A stretch of 64,000 bases of DNA, taken from Agrobacterium cucumeris (GTDB lineage Bacteria; Pseudomonadota; Alphaproteobacteria; Rhizobiales; Rhizobiaceae). The position numbers and the translations under genes are program-made. Under the pieces are notes generated by a model. That model made no database searches, was not told where the DNA came from, and saw only the letters and a list, made by a program, of their open reading frames with translations. Shown here in pieces: positions 1 to 8,910 of this stretch. Position 1 is the stretch's first letter, and the number at the start of each line of letters is the position of its first letter. The DNA lies in NCBI RefSeq assembly GCF_030036535.1, contig NZ_CP080387.1, positions 1,612,001-1,676,000 on the forward strand, written 5' to 3'.

Positions 1-96
1 GACCATGTCGCCGGCATCGCGGAACACGCGTTCCCGTTCGTAGCCATCAGGATAAAGCGTATCCGCTGTCGAAAGGTATTGATCCATCTTGCGCAT
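1..96 (-). CDS. Unidentified protein, N-terminal 32 codons only (cut by window edge)
   Basis: An ATG at 96-94 opens a frame that runs off the left edge of the window; it begins MRKMDQYLSTADTLYPDGYE. A second ATG lies three codons in. The gene is divergent from the MocR-type regulator that follows, with a 93-bp shared upstream region, so it is the most likely target of that regulator. No family can be assigned from 32 residues. The N-terminus is charged and has no signal peptide or membrane segment, which suggests a cytoplasmic protein. Confidence 0.5.
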   Translation of the reverse strand, partial: MRKMDQYLSTADTLYPDGYERERVFRDAGDMV

Positions 97-104
97 ATTG
101 CACC

Positions 105-187
105 TATTGTCTCCGTGCGTTTAATCTCAATCAATGCAGACAATAAATACAATTGACTTGCTGACAGATACAATGCATAAATTGTCA
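105..187. promoter_or_regulatory. Divergent promoter region with inverted repeat, candidate MocR operator
   Basis: TATTGTCT at 105-112 is mirrored exactly by AGACAATA at 138-145. Half-site-like copies follow: TACAAT at 148-153 and 169-174, and AATTGTCA at 180-187. They lie between a MocR-type regulator and a divergent gene, the usual place for such an operator. The repeats are read directly; the assignment to the regulator is inferred. Confidence 0.45.
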
Positions 188-189
188 CC

Positions 190-1608
190 ATGACAAATTG
201 GCTTCCTGATCTCACCGAGGGCGACGGCCCGATTTATCTGCGCCTTGCGGACAGTATCGAAGGCGCGATTTCCGACGGCACCCTGCAGGCCGGCTCGAAA
301 TTGCCGCCTCAGCGCAATCTCGCTTACGATCTGGGCGTGACAATTGGTACAATCAGCCGCGCCTACGCGCTGATCCATGAACGTGGTCTCGTCAGCGGCG
401 AAGTCGGCCGCGGCACTTATGTCAACGAGCGCAAGAGCCCCGCCCCGTTGTCGCGGGTAGAACCGGCGGCGGCGGCATTTGGCGGCACGCGTTATGCCAT
501 CGACACCAGCGCCGAGTTCCGCCTGAACACCACGGCGGCACCCGATGTTGGCCAAAGCGTGCTGATCGGCAAGTACATCGAGGCGCTCGCGAAAGAGCAT
601 CCCTTCGAAATTTCCAACTACACCCGCACCCTTCCAGACAACTGGTGCATGGCGGGCGCTCGCTGGCTGTCCCAGAACGGCTGGTCACCCAAACCGGAAA
701 ACATCGTTTCGACGCTCGGCGCCCATGCCGCAGTGATGAGCGTGGTAACGGCAATGACCGCGCCGGGGGACCGCATCGTCTTCGAACCGGTCACCTATTC
801 CCATATCAGCCGCAGCGCCGCCCTTGCCGGACGCCGCGTGACACTGGTGGAGGCGGATGAAAAGGGCATTGTTCCCGATGATTTCGAGCGCGTTTGCGCC
901 CAACAGCATCCGAAAATGATCTTCCTGATGTCGGCGGGCCAGAACCCCACCTGCGCCACCCTGCCTGAAGATCGGCGGCGGGCAATTGCCGATATCGCCC
1001 GCAGATACGGCGTATGGATCATAGAGGACAATCTCTACGGCGCTATGACCCGGGATGCGATCCCGCTCATCGCGGAATTTGCACCCGACATCACCTTCGT
1101 CGTCGGCGGCCTGTCGAAATCCGTTTCGGCCGGCACCAGGGGCGGCTGGGTGGCCTGCCCCTCGCAATTTTCATCGAGAATACGGATTTCGCATTCGATG
1201 CTGACCGGCGGCCTGCCCTTCATGCTGGCCGAACTGAATGCCCGCCTCGTCAATAGCGGCGACGCCGACGATATCCGCAAGGATTGCATTGCCGAAATCA
1301 ACCAGCGCGAAGCGATCGCCCGACGCGTCTTTTCCGGGCTGGAATTCAATTCGCTGCCCGATATTGCCTTTTTGTGGCTGAGACTGCCCGAACCGTGGCT
1401 TTCGGGAACCTTCCGCAGCGCGGCCATGAAGGAAGGCGTGCTGATCGACGACGAGGACGAGTTCAAGGCCGGACGGACGGACAAGGTTTTCCACCGCATC
1501 CGCATCAGTTTTTCCGGCCCATCCGAACAAAAGGAAATGACGCAGGCCTTCGGCATCCTCAGACATCTGCTCGACAATGGGTCGGTGGGTTACGAAAGCG
1601 TGGCGTAG
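190..1608 (+). CDS. MocR/PdxR-type GntR-family regulator with aminotransferase-like domain
   Basis: 472 aa. Residues about 10-80 form a GntR winged helix-turn-helix (LPPQRNLAYDLGVTIGTISR, then the wing GLVSGEVGRGTYV). The rest is a fold-type I PLP aminotransferase-like domain with SAGQNPT, the aspartate of WIIEDNLYG and the PLP-lysine segment GGLSKSVSAGTRGGW. MocR proteins use PLP as effector cofactor and often control a divergent amine or vitamin B6 gene. The target here is probably the divergent gene at 1-96, but its function is unknown, so neither pdxR nor mocR is assigned. The ATG at 190 directly follows the repeat-rich divergent region. Confidence 0.85.
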   Translation: MTNWLPDLTEGDGPIYLRLADSIEGAISDGTLQAGSKLPPQRNLAYDLGVTIGTISRAYALIHERGLVSGEVGRGTYVNERKSPAPLSRVEPAAAAFGGTRYAIDTSAEFRLNTTAAPDVGQSVLIGKYIEALAKEHPFEISNYTRTLPDNWCMAGARWLSQNGWSPKPENIVSTLGAHAAVMSVVTAMTAPGDRIVFEPVTYSHISRSAALAGRRVTLVEADEKGIVPDDFERVCAQQHPKMIFLMSAGQNPTCATLPEDRRRAIADIARRYGVWIIEDNLYGAMTRDAIPLIAEFAPDITFVVGGLSKSVSAGTRGGWVACPSQFSSRIRISHSMLTGGLPFMLAELNARLVNSGDADDIRKDCIAEINQREAIARRVFSGLEFNSLPDIAFLWLRLPEPWLSGTFRSAAMKEGVLIDDEDEFKAGRTDKVFHRIRISFSGPSEQKEMTQAFGILRHLLDNGSVGYESVA

Positions 1609-1760
1609 TCCTTTCTGGACCCGCAGGCATCACCCATGAGCCGCCGTGAACGGCACAAACCGCCAATTAGCGGGTGAATCCACGCATTTTCCTGTCGCAC
1701 CATTGAGCCTCTTGCGCTAAAGAACCGGAAACTTTCCTCGGCTCGAACCGCGTGAGACCT

Positions 1761-3995
1761 ATGTCTATCTCAAACTCCATCAAGATCACCCCGGAACTCG
1801 TTGCATCCCACGGGCTGAAGCCCGACGAATACCAGCGTATCCTCGACCTGATCGGACGGGAGCCGAGCTTTACCGAGCTTGGCATCTTCTCGGCCATGTG
1901 GAACGAGCACTGCTCCTACAAGTCTTCCAAGAAGTGGCTGAAGACCCTGCCGACAACAGGACCGCGCGTCATTCAGGGCCCCGGTGAAAATGCCGGCGTG
2001 GTGGATATCGACGATGGCGACTGCGTCGTCTTCAAGATGGAGAGCCACAACCACCCGTCCTATATCGAGCCCTATCAGGGTGCGGCAACCGGCGTCGGCG
2101 GCATCCTGCGTGACGTCTTCACCATGGGCGCCCGCCCGATCGCGGCCATGAACGCGCTGCGCTTCGGTGCGCCTGACCACCCGAAGACCCGCCACCTGGT
2201 TGCCGGCGTCGTCGCCGGTGTCGGCGGATACGGCAATTCCTTCGGCGTGCCGACGGTTGGCGGCGAAGTGGAATTCGACCCGCGGTATAACGGCAACATC
2301 CTCGTCAACGCCTTCGCAGCCGGCCTTGCCAAATCCAATGCGATCTTCCTCTCGGAGGCCAAGGGCGTCGGCCTGCCGGTCGTTTATCTCGGCGCAAAGA
2401 CCGGCCGCGACGGCGTCGGCGGTGCGACCATGGCTTCGGCCGAATTTGACGAATCCATCGAAGAAAAGCGCCCCACCGTTCAGGTCGGCGACCCCTTCAC
2501 CGAGAAATGCCTGCTGGAAGCCTGCCTTGAACTGATGAAGACCGGCGCGGTCATCGCCATTCAGGATATGGGCGCCGCCGGCCTCACCTGCTCGGCCGTC
2601 GAAATGGGCGCCAAGGGCGACCTCGGCATCGAGCTTGACTTGAACGCCGTGCCGGTGCGCGAAGAGCGCATGACGGCTTACGAAATGATGCTGTCGGAAA
2701 GCCAGGAGCGCATGCTCATGGTTCTCGAGCCTTCCAAGGAAGAAGTCGCCAAGGCGATCTTCGTCAAATGGGGTCTGGACTTCGCCATCGTTGGCAAGAC
2801 CACCGATGATCTGCGTTTCCGCGTCATTCACAATGGCGAGGAAGTCGCCAACCTGCCGATCAAGGAACTCGGCGACGAGGCTCCCGAATATGACCGCCCA
2901 TGGACGCCCGCCAAGGTGCCGGCGCCGCTGGCCGAAACCGACGTTCCCGCAGCCGATATTGCCGATGCACTGGTGTCGCTGCTCGGTTCGGCCAACAACT
3001 CCTCGCGCCGCTGGGTCTATGAGCAATATGACACGCTGATCCAGGGCAATTCCCTGCAGCTACCGGGTGGCGATGCCGGCGTGGTGCGTGTTGAAGGCCA
3101 CGACAAGAAGGCGCTCGCGTTCTCCTCCGACGTAACCCCGCGTTATGTCGAGGCCGATCCCTTCGAGGGTGGCAAGCAGGCGGTTGCCGAATGCTGGCGC
3201 AATATCACCGCGACAGGCGCTCTGCCGCTGGCGGCCACCGACAACCTCAATTTCGGCAATCCGGAAAAGCCCGAGATCATGAGCCAGCTGGTCCATGCCA
3301 TCAAGGGCATCGGCGAAGCCTGCCGCGTCTTGGAGTTCCCGATCGTTTCTGGCAACGTCTCGCTCTATAACGAGACCAATGGCCAGGCGATCCTGCCCAC
3401 CCCCACCATCGGCGGCGTTGGCCTCCTGAAGGATTGGGGCCGCATGGCACGCATCCGTTTCGCTGCCGAGGGCGAAGTGGTGCTTCTGGTCGGCGCACCT
3501 GCCGGCCTCGGCACGCATATCGCCCAGTCGGTTTACATGCGTGACATCCATAACCGTATCGATGGCCCGGCGCCGCATGTCGATCTGGCTGCCGAGAAGC
3601 AAAACGGCGATTTCGTTCGTGGCGTCATCACCGACGGCCTGGCCACCGCCGTCCACGATTGCTCCTCGGGCGGTCTGGCGCTTGCGATCGGCGAAATGGC
3701 GATTTCCTCGGGTATCGGCGCAACGATCGATGCGGTCGAAGGCCACAATCCGGTCCTCACCTTCTATGGCGAAGATCAGGGCCGTTATGTCCTCACCGTC
3801 AAGAAAAGCGATCTCGACAAGGTGCAGGCGGCTGCCAAGACGGCGGGCGTTTCCTGCGTGGCCATTGGCGTTACCGGCGGTTCCACCGTAAAGCTGGGCA
3901 CGGCGCGCGCTGTCGAGATTAAAGAATTGCACTTGGCCTATGAATCGTGGTTCCCTCAATTCATGGACGGCGAAACTTTGCTCGCCGCAGAATGA
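1761..3995 (+). CDS. purL: Phosphoribosylformylglycinamidine synthase subunit PurL
   Basis: 744 aa, the small-type PurL that works with PurS and PurQ in the fourth step of purine synthesis (FGAR to FGAM, ATP- and glutamine-dependent). Visible family features are the ATP-site region [20 protein letters not shown], the segments [14 protein letters not shown] and [10 protein letters not shown], and the duplicated AIRS-like halves. A GTG nine bases upstream is in frame, but the ATG at 1761 ([13 protein letters not shown]) gives the usual rhizobial N-terminus. The gene is followed 16 bp later by bolA, a conserved alphaproteobacterial arrangement. Confidence 0.96.
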
Positions 3996-4011
3996 ATTAA
4001 GGAGAAACACC

Positions 4012-4245
4012 ATGCCCATGAAACCCGGCGACATTGAAGACATGATTAAGGCGGGAATTCCCGGGGCAAAGGTCACGATCCGCGATCTGGCCGGTGATGG
4101 CGACCATTACGCGGCAGAAGTCGTTGCGGAAGCATTCAAGGGCAAGACCCGCGTGCAGCAGCACCAGATGGTCTATGACGCGCTGAAGGGCAATATGGGC
4201 GGCGTTCTGCATGCCCTTGCCCTGCAGACCTCGGCTCCCGAATGA
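4012..4245 (+). CDS. bolA: BolA family protein
   Basis: 77 aa, BolA/IbaG-like fold: an N-terminal helix (PGDIEDMIKAGIPG), then VTIRDLAGDGDHYAAEVV and the conserved FKGKTRVQQHQMVYDAL containing the RVxxHQ signature. BolA proteins pair with CGFS monothiol glutaredoxins in iron-sulfur cluster trafficking, and the partner grxD lies about 1.9 kb downstream. The start follows a strong Shine-Dalgarno (AAGGAGA) 16 bp after the purL stop, so the two are probably cotranscribed. A symmetrical terminator follows at 4318-4352. An in-frame ATG two codons later is an alternative start. Confidence 0.93.
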   Translation: MPMKPGDIEDMIKAGIPGAKVTIRDLAGDGDHYAAEVVAEAFKGKTRVQQHQMVYDALKGNMGGVLHALALQTSAPE

Positions 4246-4317
4246 TTGCGACCGTGAAAGCGATGCCGGCGAGACAGTTTCACTGTCCCGCCGACGCATA
4301 AAGGCTCCGGACTAAAT

Positions 4318-4352
4318 AAAAGGCCCGCGTGACACTCTCACGCGGGCCTTTT
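4318..4352. terminator. Bidirectional intrinsic terminator
   Basis: Perfect 15-bp stem AAAAGGCCCGCGTGA (4318-4332) / TCACGCGGGCCTTTT (4338-4352) with a 5-nt loop. A-run and T-run flanks let it serve both bolA (plus) and the convergent gene ending at 4380 (minus). Confidence 0.9.
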
Positions 4353-4379
4353 CACATCGATGGAATGGCAAAACGCTGC

Positions 4380-5528
4380 TTACAAGGCAGGCGGCGTCTG
4401 CGAATCCAGATCGGCAAAAGACGCGGCCGGCACCGGCCCTGCCGTCAGCAGCGTAAAATCGTAGCCGGACCTGCGATCCGGACCGAGAACATATTGCCGG
4501 TGCATGCGCAGGAAATTGCACTTGTTCTTTTTATAACGCTCCGGCGAAAGCGAGTGCTTGAAACGGATCGGCACGATCTTGGGCTGCGGCGCATCTGCGT
4601 GACCGGTCAGGGCCACGGTATTGCACCGGTAAAGATGGATTGGATCGGTCAGACACTGGATGTCGAACCACGTCACTTGCTGGTGACGTGCGATCGTGCC
4701 GACGCTCTCACGCAGCCTGCCCGCACTCGACAGGAACGCGCATTGCAGCGCCGCCCCACCCAAGGTGGCGAAAGACAGTTTCCGGCCTTCAAGCGCGTCC
4801 GGCTTCAGCTCCAGCACGCGGCCGATGGTGGCGAGCGCAAGACTGGCGCCCATGCTGTGTGAAACGACCAGAACCTCGTCCGAGGGCTGTTCGAGCGCCG
4901 TCAGGACAAGCGCCGCCCTCTCCTCGATCCAGTCGCGCGCAATCGGCTCATCGCGGCCGACCGCAAGCGCGAACCGCCAGTCCGCGTAAAGGTGCAGGGT
5001 GTGAAACCGCTCGGCAAACGGCAGAAACGCCTTCACGAAAAACAGCGCGGCGGCAGGAAGGCTGATCACAAACAGCCAGAGTGGCAAAGCGAACAGCCAT
5101 GGCGAAAGGGCAATAGCGGCAGCAAGCCCGCCACCGACAAGCATCAGCAGGAACGGAAAGATGAAGAACAGGCCGAAACGCCAGGCATGGCGAAAGTAGC
5201 GCGCCGCACCCCCTTCACTGACGATGCCCGCCCCGGCCTTGAATCCGAGCCAGATCTGCCGCCAGACCGGTTCATCCCGCAGCTCGGAGATGACCCCATT
5301 ATGATCATAGACAAAAATCTCCGAACGGGTTCGCCAGTCGCCCGCCGAGGCCTCCACCGTGAATGTTTCACCCCCTGGCGCATTCTCCAGCGGCCCCACC
5401 GCATAATCGACATCCCAGGTCTTGCCGGCAAGCGCCGCCGCCCGCTGGTAACGCAGATGATGGGCCGCCGCATCAAGCGGATCGAAACCGGGGAAATAAA
5501 GAACAAGTCGTGACTTGACGGTCGGCAT
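4380..5528 (-). CDS. Membrane-associated alpha/beta-hydrolase-like (lipase-like) protein
   Basis: 382 aa. The N-terminus LVLYFPGFDPLDAAAHHLRY has the early strand and oxyanion look of an alpha/beta hydrolase. Residues about 118-168 form two hydrophobic membrane helices. After them comes the nucleophile-elbow-like VVSHSMGASLAL, where Ser225 sits in SHSMG; the first Gly of the classical GxSxG is replaced by Ser. Substrate is unknown. An upstream in-frame ATG at 5552 would put eight codons inside the palindromic repeat at 5547-5646, so the ATG at 5528 (MPTVKSRLVL) is preferred. It separates bolA from grxD, which are usually closer together. Confidence 0.65.
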   Translation of the reverse strand: MPTVKSRLVLYFPGFDPLDAAAHHLRYQRAAALAGKTWDVDYAVGPLENAPGGETFTVEASAGDWRTRSEIFVYDHNGVISELRDEPVWRQIWLGFKAGAGIVSEGGAARYFRHAWRFGLFFIFPFLLMLVGGGLAAAIALSPWLFALPLWLFVISLPAAALFFVKAFLPFAERFHTLHLYADWRFALAVGRDEPIARDWIEERAALVLTALEQPSDEVLVVSHSMGASLALATIGRVLELKPDALEGRKLSFATLGGAALQCAFLSSAGRLRESVGTIARHQQVTWFDIQCLTDPIHLYRCNTVALTGHADAPQPKIVPIRFKHSLSPERYKKNKCNFLRMHRQYVLGPDRRSGYDFTLLTAGPVPAASFADLDSQTPPAL

Positions 5529-5546
5529 GCACAAACCTTCGGGCGG

Positions 5547-5646
5547 GAGCATTTCCAGTAAAAGCGGGGCCGCTTTTACGCCAGGACAATGCGTAGAAAC
5601 AAATAGATAGAGCGTTTTCGCGTTTCAGAGAAAAGCGGAAATGCTC
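5547..5646. repeat. About 100-bp palindromic intergenic repeat (AGCATTTCC type)
   Basis: Outer arms GAGCATTTCC (5547-5556) and GGAAATGCTC (5637-5646) are exact inverse complements. Inside lies a second perfect hairpin, GTAAAAGCGG (5558-5567) / CCGCTTTTAC (5570-5579). The outer AGCAT...ATGCT plus inner AAA-rich hairpin resembles a short palindromic repeat common between genes in Rhizobiales. A related copy is at 59906-59952. Confidence 0.7.
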
Positions 5647-5740
5647 TAGAGACACCCGAAAGGATCGCTTGATACAGTGGGCGATGCACGTATAGTAAAA
5701 ATCGCGACGGAAATATGATTTATTTAGCGGTGAGGGAAAT

Positions 5741-5989
5741 TTGTCTAGCATCGTCGATCAATTGCTCAACGGCGTCGTCAAGGGCGCGCTCTCTGAAATC
5801 CTCACCAAGACCGGTATCCGCAAAACCCGCCGCACGCGCCGGACGAAAAACAGCGGTTCCCTCGCAGGCGGCATCGTCGGCTCCGTTCTGGAAGCCGCGA
5901 TCAACGCCGCCGTCAAACCCAAGCCGGCCAAGAAGCAGGTGAGCAAAAGGCGCACCGCCGCCGCCCGCAGCCGGCAGAGATATCGCTAA
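5741..5989 (+). CDS. Small, very basic hypothetical protein
   Basis: 82 aa starting at a TTG (5741) placed eight bases after GAGGG; no ATG or GTG fits better. The sequence begins MSSIVDQLLNGVVKGALSEI, followed by a run of Arg/Lys/Thr (residues about 24-40), a short Gly/Ala helix (LAGGIVGSVLEAAINAAVK) and a basic tail rich in Lys/Arg. The Lys/Arg-rich ends could bind nucleic acid or membrane phospholipid, but no domain is recognised. It stands alone between a repeat and grxD. Confidence 0.55.
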   Translation: MSSIVDQLLNGVVKGALSEILTKTGIRKTRRTRRTKNSGSLAGGIVGSVLEAAINAAVKPKPAKKQVSKRRTAAARSRQRYR

Positions 5990-6135
5990 GGCGTCTCAAG
6001 CCACGTTTTTGGCATGTCGTGCATTGCCACACCCGCGCATTTTTACGCTTTCCGGGTGGAAATCGCGCCGCGACATGTTATCTAGGGACAAACAGAAAGC
6101 AGCGGCCTTGAACCGCATGTGAAAGGAATAAGCCT

Positions 6136-6471
6136 ATGAGCGGCATTAACGACATGATCGACAGCGAAGTGAAGAGCAACGACATCGTTCTTTTCATGAA
6201 GGGCACCCCGCAATTTCCGCAGTGCGGTTTTTCCGGCCAGGTGGTACAGATTCTCGATTATCTCGGCGTCGACTACAAAGGCATCAACGTGCTTGCCGAT
6301 GCTGACATCCGTCAGGGTATCAAGGACTATTCCAACTGGCCGACCATCCCGCAGCTCTATATCAAGGGCGAATTCGTCGGCGGCTGTGACATTGTAAAAG
6401 AGATGTTCCAGTCCGGCGAACTTCAAAACCACTTCCAAGAACAGGGTATCAGCGTCCGCGGCGCGGCCTGA
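6136..6471 (+). CDS. grxD: Monothiol glutaredoxin, Grx4 type (CGFS)
   Basis: 111 aa. The glutathione/Fe-S binding motif PQCGFS has its single active cysteine at residue 30. The other family marks are present: FMKGTPQFP, the cis-proline region [19 protein letters not shown] and the C-terminal helix. Class II glutaredoxins hold a [2Fe-2S] cluster between two monomers or with BolA and pass it to targets. The gene is preceded by AAAGGAATAAGCCT-ATG and followed by its own terminator, so it appears monocistronic and separate from the purL-bolA unit upstream. Confidence 0.95.
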   Translation: MSGINDMIDSEVKSNDIVLFMKGTPQFPQCGFSGQVVQILDYLGVDYKGINVLADADIRQGIKDYSNWPTIPQLYIKGEFVGGCDIVKEMFQSGELQNHFQEQGISVRGAA

Positions 6472-6517
6472 TTTCGGCCGGTTAACCGGCCCACCCTGAT
6501 TGTCAGAAATGTATGCC

Positions 6518-6549
6518 AGGCGTTGCTTCAAGCAACGCCTTTGCCGTTC
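6518..6549 (+). terminator. Intrinsic terminator of grxD
   Basis: Stem AGGCGTTGC (6518-6526) / GCAACGCCT (6532-6540), 5-nt loop, followed by TTGCCGTTCTTTTT. It lies inside the longest possible upstream extension of the next gene, which argues for the downstream GTG start at 6566. Confidence 0.85.
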
Positions 6550-6565
6550 TTTTTGGGGCAATCCT

Positions 6566-7816
6566 GTGACAGAACTTTCACAATCCACCACTTCGCGCGC
6601 AGGCTCGATGGGGCGCACGGAATTTATCGCGCTTGCCGCCATGCTGATGGCGCTGAACGCGCTTGCCATCGACATCATGCTGCCCGGTCTTCAGGAAATC
6701 GGCGCATCACTGGGCGTCGTCAATGAAAACCACCGCCAATACGTAATTTCCACCTATCTTCTCGGCTTCGGCGTCGCCCAGCTTCTGTATGGACCGATTT
6801 CGGATCGTTTCGGCCGCCGCAAGCCGATGCTCGTCGGTCTGGCCATCTATATCATCTCCGCCATTGCCGTGGTCTTCGTGCCGTCATTCTCCGGCCTGCT
6901 GGTCCTGCGCTTCATCCAGGGCATCGGTTCGGCGGCGACGCGTGTCATCACCATCTCGATCGTCCGTGACATCTATGGCGGCCGTCAGATGGCGGAAGTC
7001 ATGTCGCTGATCATGATGGTATTCATGGTCGTTCCGGTCATCGCGCCCGGCACCGGCCAGATCGTGCTTTTCTTCGGCAACTGGCATCTGATCTTTGCCT
7101 TCATGGCCGGCATCGCCGCCGTCGTGACGGCCTGGATGTATTTCCGCCTGCCGGAAACCCTGCATCCCGACGATGTCCGTCCTTTCACCGCCCGTTCGGT
7201 GCTCGGCGGCTTCAAGATCGTGCTCACCAACCGTATCGCGCTCTGTTATACGCTTTCGAGCACCTTCATCTTCGGCGCGCTGTTCGGCTTCATCAACTCG
7301 GCTGAACAGGTCTATAAGGGCATTTATGGCCTTGGCGCATGGTTTGCGGCGGCCTTTGCCGGCGTTGCCCTGTTCATGGCCTTCTCGTCCTTCATCAATG
7401 CAAGACTGGTTGGCAGGTTCGGCATGCGCAAGCTGTCGCACGGATCGCTGCTCGGCTTCATCGCCATCACCTTTATCTGGCTGGTGGTGCAGGTGCTGGG
7501 ACCGGAGCCGATGCCCTTTGCCATCTTCATCGTGTTCTTTGCGCTGGCCATGTTCCAGTTCGGCTGGATCGGCTCGAACTTCAACTCGCTTGCCATGGAA
7601 CCGCTCGGCCATGTTGCCGGTACCGCCTCCTCCGTCATCGGCTTCATGGGAACCGTCGGCGGTTCGCTGATCGGCGCCGGCATCGGCCAGGCTTTCGACG
7701 GCACGGCGCTGCCGATGGTGGCCGGCTTCTTCGTCGTCTCCATCATCGGTCTGATCTTCGTGCTGATCGGCGAAAAGGGCATGCTGTTTCAGGCTCACAA
7801 CAAGCCGACACGGTGA
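6566..7816 (+). CDS. MFS efflux transporter, Bcr/CflA family
   Basis: 416 aa from GTG 6566. Twelve predicted membrane spans of the major facilitator superfamily. MFS motif A appears as GPISDRFGRRKPML between spans 2 and 3, and MLPGLQEIGASLGV in span 1 is typical of the Bcr/CflA drug-resistance family, which exports drugs and sometimes dipeptides by proton antiport. An ATG at 6500 is in frame but would include the grxD terminator, so the GTG giving MTELSQSTTSRAG is preferred. Monocistronic, ending in a strong terminator. The actual substrate is not known. Confidence 0.88.
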   Translation: MTELSQSTTSRAGSMGRTEFIALAAMLMALNALAIDIMLPGLQEIGASLGVVNENHRQYVISTYLLGFGVAQLLYGPISDRFGRRKPMLVGLAIYIISAIAVVFVPSFSGLLVLRFIQGIGSAATRVITISIVRDIYGGRQMAEVMSLIMMVFMVVPVIAPGTGQIVLFFGNWHLIFAFMAGIAAVVTAWMYFRLPETLHPDDVRPFTARSVLGGFKIVLTNRIALCYTLSSTFIFGALFGFINSAEQVYKGIYGLGAWFAAAFAGVALFMAFSSFINARLVGRFGMRKLSHGSLLGFIAITFIWLVVQVLGPEPMPFAIFIVFFALAMFQFGWIGSNFNSLAMEPLGHVAGTASSVIGFMGTVGGSLIGAGIGQAFDGTALPMVAGFFVVSIIGLIFVLIGEKGMLFQAHNKPTR

Positions 7817-7833
7817 GAGCCATTGGAAAAAAG

Positions 7834-7869
7834 AAAGGGCGCGGAATTCTGTTCCGCGCCCTTTTTGTT
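7834..7869 (+). terminator. Intrinsic terminator of the MFS gene
   Basis: Stem AAAGGGCGCGGAA (7834-7846) / TTCCGCGCCCTTT (7852-7864) with loop TTCTG, then TTGTTT. The A-rich 5' flank would also allow termination from the other strand. Confidence 0.9.
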
Positions 7870-7932
7870 TGATCGAGGGCTGACGTCGTGCTCAACGTCA
7901 GCTAGTTTCTGCACCCATTCTCCGCTCTTGGC

Positions 7933-8007
7933 GTCATCCTCGGGGCTTGACCCGAGGATCCTTCGCTTAGACCGCCTCTGGATCCTCGCCTCAGGGGCGA
8001 GGATGAC
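7933..8007. repeat. Twin-hairpin intergenic repeat, copy 1 of 6
   Basis: GTCATCCTCGGGGCTTGACC opens a unit in which CCTCGG...CCGAGG forms the first hairpin and GATCCTCGCC...GGCGAGGATGAC the second. The two ends (GTCATCCTCG / CGAGGATGAC) are themselves inverse complements. Further copies at 20732, 30782, 46616, 56607 and 61526. The gap 7817-8056 holds only this and the terminator. Confidence 0.85.
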
Positions 8008-8056
8008 GGAGCTGGGGTAGATGTCCACCATAGAGCCGCAACGTTGTCACGCCGCT

Positions 8057-8881
8057 TCACACCGTAAAAATCTTCTCGCGCAGCAATTCCCAGGTCTCCT
8101 GATCCGGAGCCAGCAGCAGCCCGCCATCCACATGGCGCGGCAGATAGGGCGAACCATCGAGACGGGCAGCGTAGGCGCCCGATTCCTGCGAGATCAACGT
8201 ACCGGCCAGATGATCCCACGGCATCAGCTTGTTATACATCAGGAAGTGCATGTGGCCGCCGCAGAACAGGCGGTATTCGTGCGCAGCGCAGCGATAGCTG
8301 GTGAACAGCCGCACATCCGCAAGGTTCATCAAAATCTTGCGGCGTGTTTCCACATCGAAATAACCGGTATTGGCGATGCCGACCATCTGCGACAGGTGCG
8401 GCGCCGTCACGACCGACATCTGCGTCTGGGTGCCATCTGCGCCACAAAGCCAAGCGCCGGAACCCTTTTCGGCGATTGCCCAGTCATTGCCCATGGGATC
8501 GAAGATCAGGCCGGCCACGGTCTCGCCCTTGGAAATGACGCTCATCATCACGCCGAACAGCGGCAGGCCCGACGCGAAATTATAGGTGCCGTCGATTGGG
8601 TCGACCACCACGGCCAGATCGGCATCGGCAAGCTTGCCGAGCAGCGAAGCATCCGCCGCGACGGCCTCTTCGCCGATGAACAGCGCATCAGGCATGATTT
8701 CCTGCACGCGGGCACGGATCAGCCGCTCGGCAGCCTCGTCAGCCTCGGTGACGAGATCGATCGCCTCGGACTTTATCCTGACGTCGCCATCGCCCAGATT
8801 GCGGAACCGCGGCAGGATTTCCACTGCCGCCGCCTCCTGAAGCGCGTTGGCAAGAGAGGCGATGTCGAGTTCGAGAGCCAT
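8057..8881 (-). CDS. Inositol monophosphatase family protein (paralogue 1)
   Basis: 274 aa, starting at ATG 8881 (MALELDIASLANAL) behind AAGGAAGGAT. Metal-dependent phosphatase of the IMPase/HisN/CysQ superfamily: the first metal ligand is in FIGEEAV, the core motif is DPIDGTYNFASG and the distal motif MPWDHLAGTLI. The substrate may be inositol phosphate, histidinol phosphate, PAP or another small phosphate ester; the sequence does not decide. It lies 29 bp after a paralogue of nearly equal length that shares EILPRFRNL and IDLVTEAD-type segments, a clear tandem duplication. Confidence 0.88.
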   Translation of the reverse strand: MALELDIASLANALQEAAAVEILPRFRNLGDGDVRIKSEAIDLVTEADEAAERLIRARVQEIMPDALFIGEEAVAADASLLGKLADADLAVVVDPIDGTYNFASGLPLFGVMMSVISKGETVAGLIFDPMGNDWAIAEKGSGAWLCGADGTQTQMSVVTAPHLSQMVGIANTGYFDVETRRKILMNLADVRLFTSYRCAAHEYRLFCGGHMHFLMYNKLMPWDHLAGTLISQESGAYAARLDGSPYLPRHVDGGLLLAPDQETWELLREKIFTV

Positions 8882-8910
8882 GGGCGATATCCTTCCTTGT
8901 GATGTACCTG

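Noticed and set aside
1770..3026. 418-codon minus-strand frame opposite purL
   Set aside because: Shadow of purL: rich in Gly/Ala/Asp/Val and His with no family features, entirely inside a conserved gene.
6500..6565. N-terminal extension of the MFS transporter from ATG 6500
   Set aside because: Contains the grxD terminator hairpin and a Cys/Arg-rich leader unlike the family.
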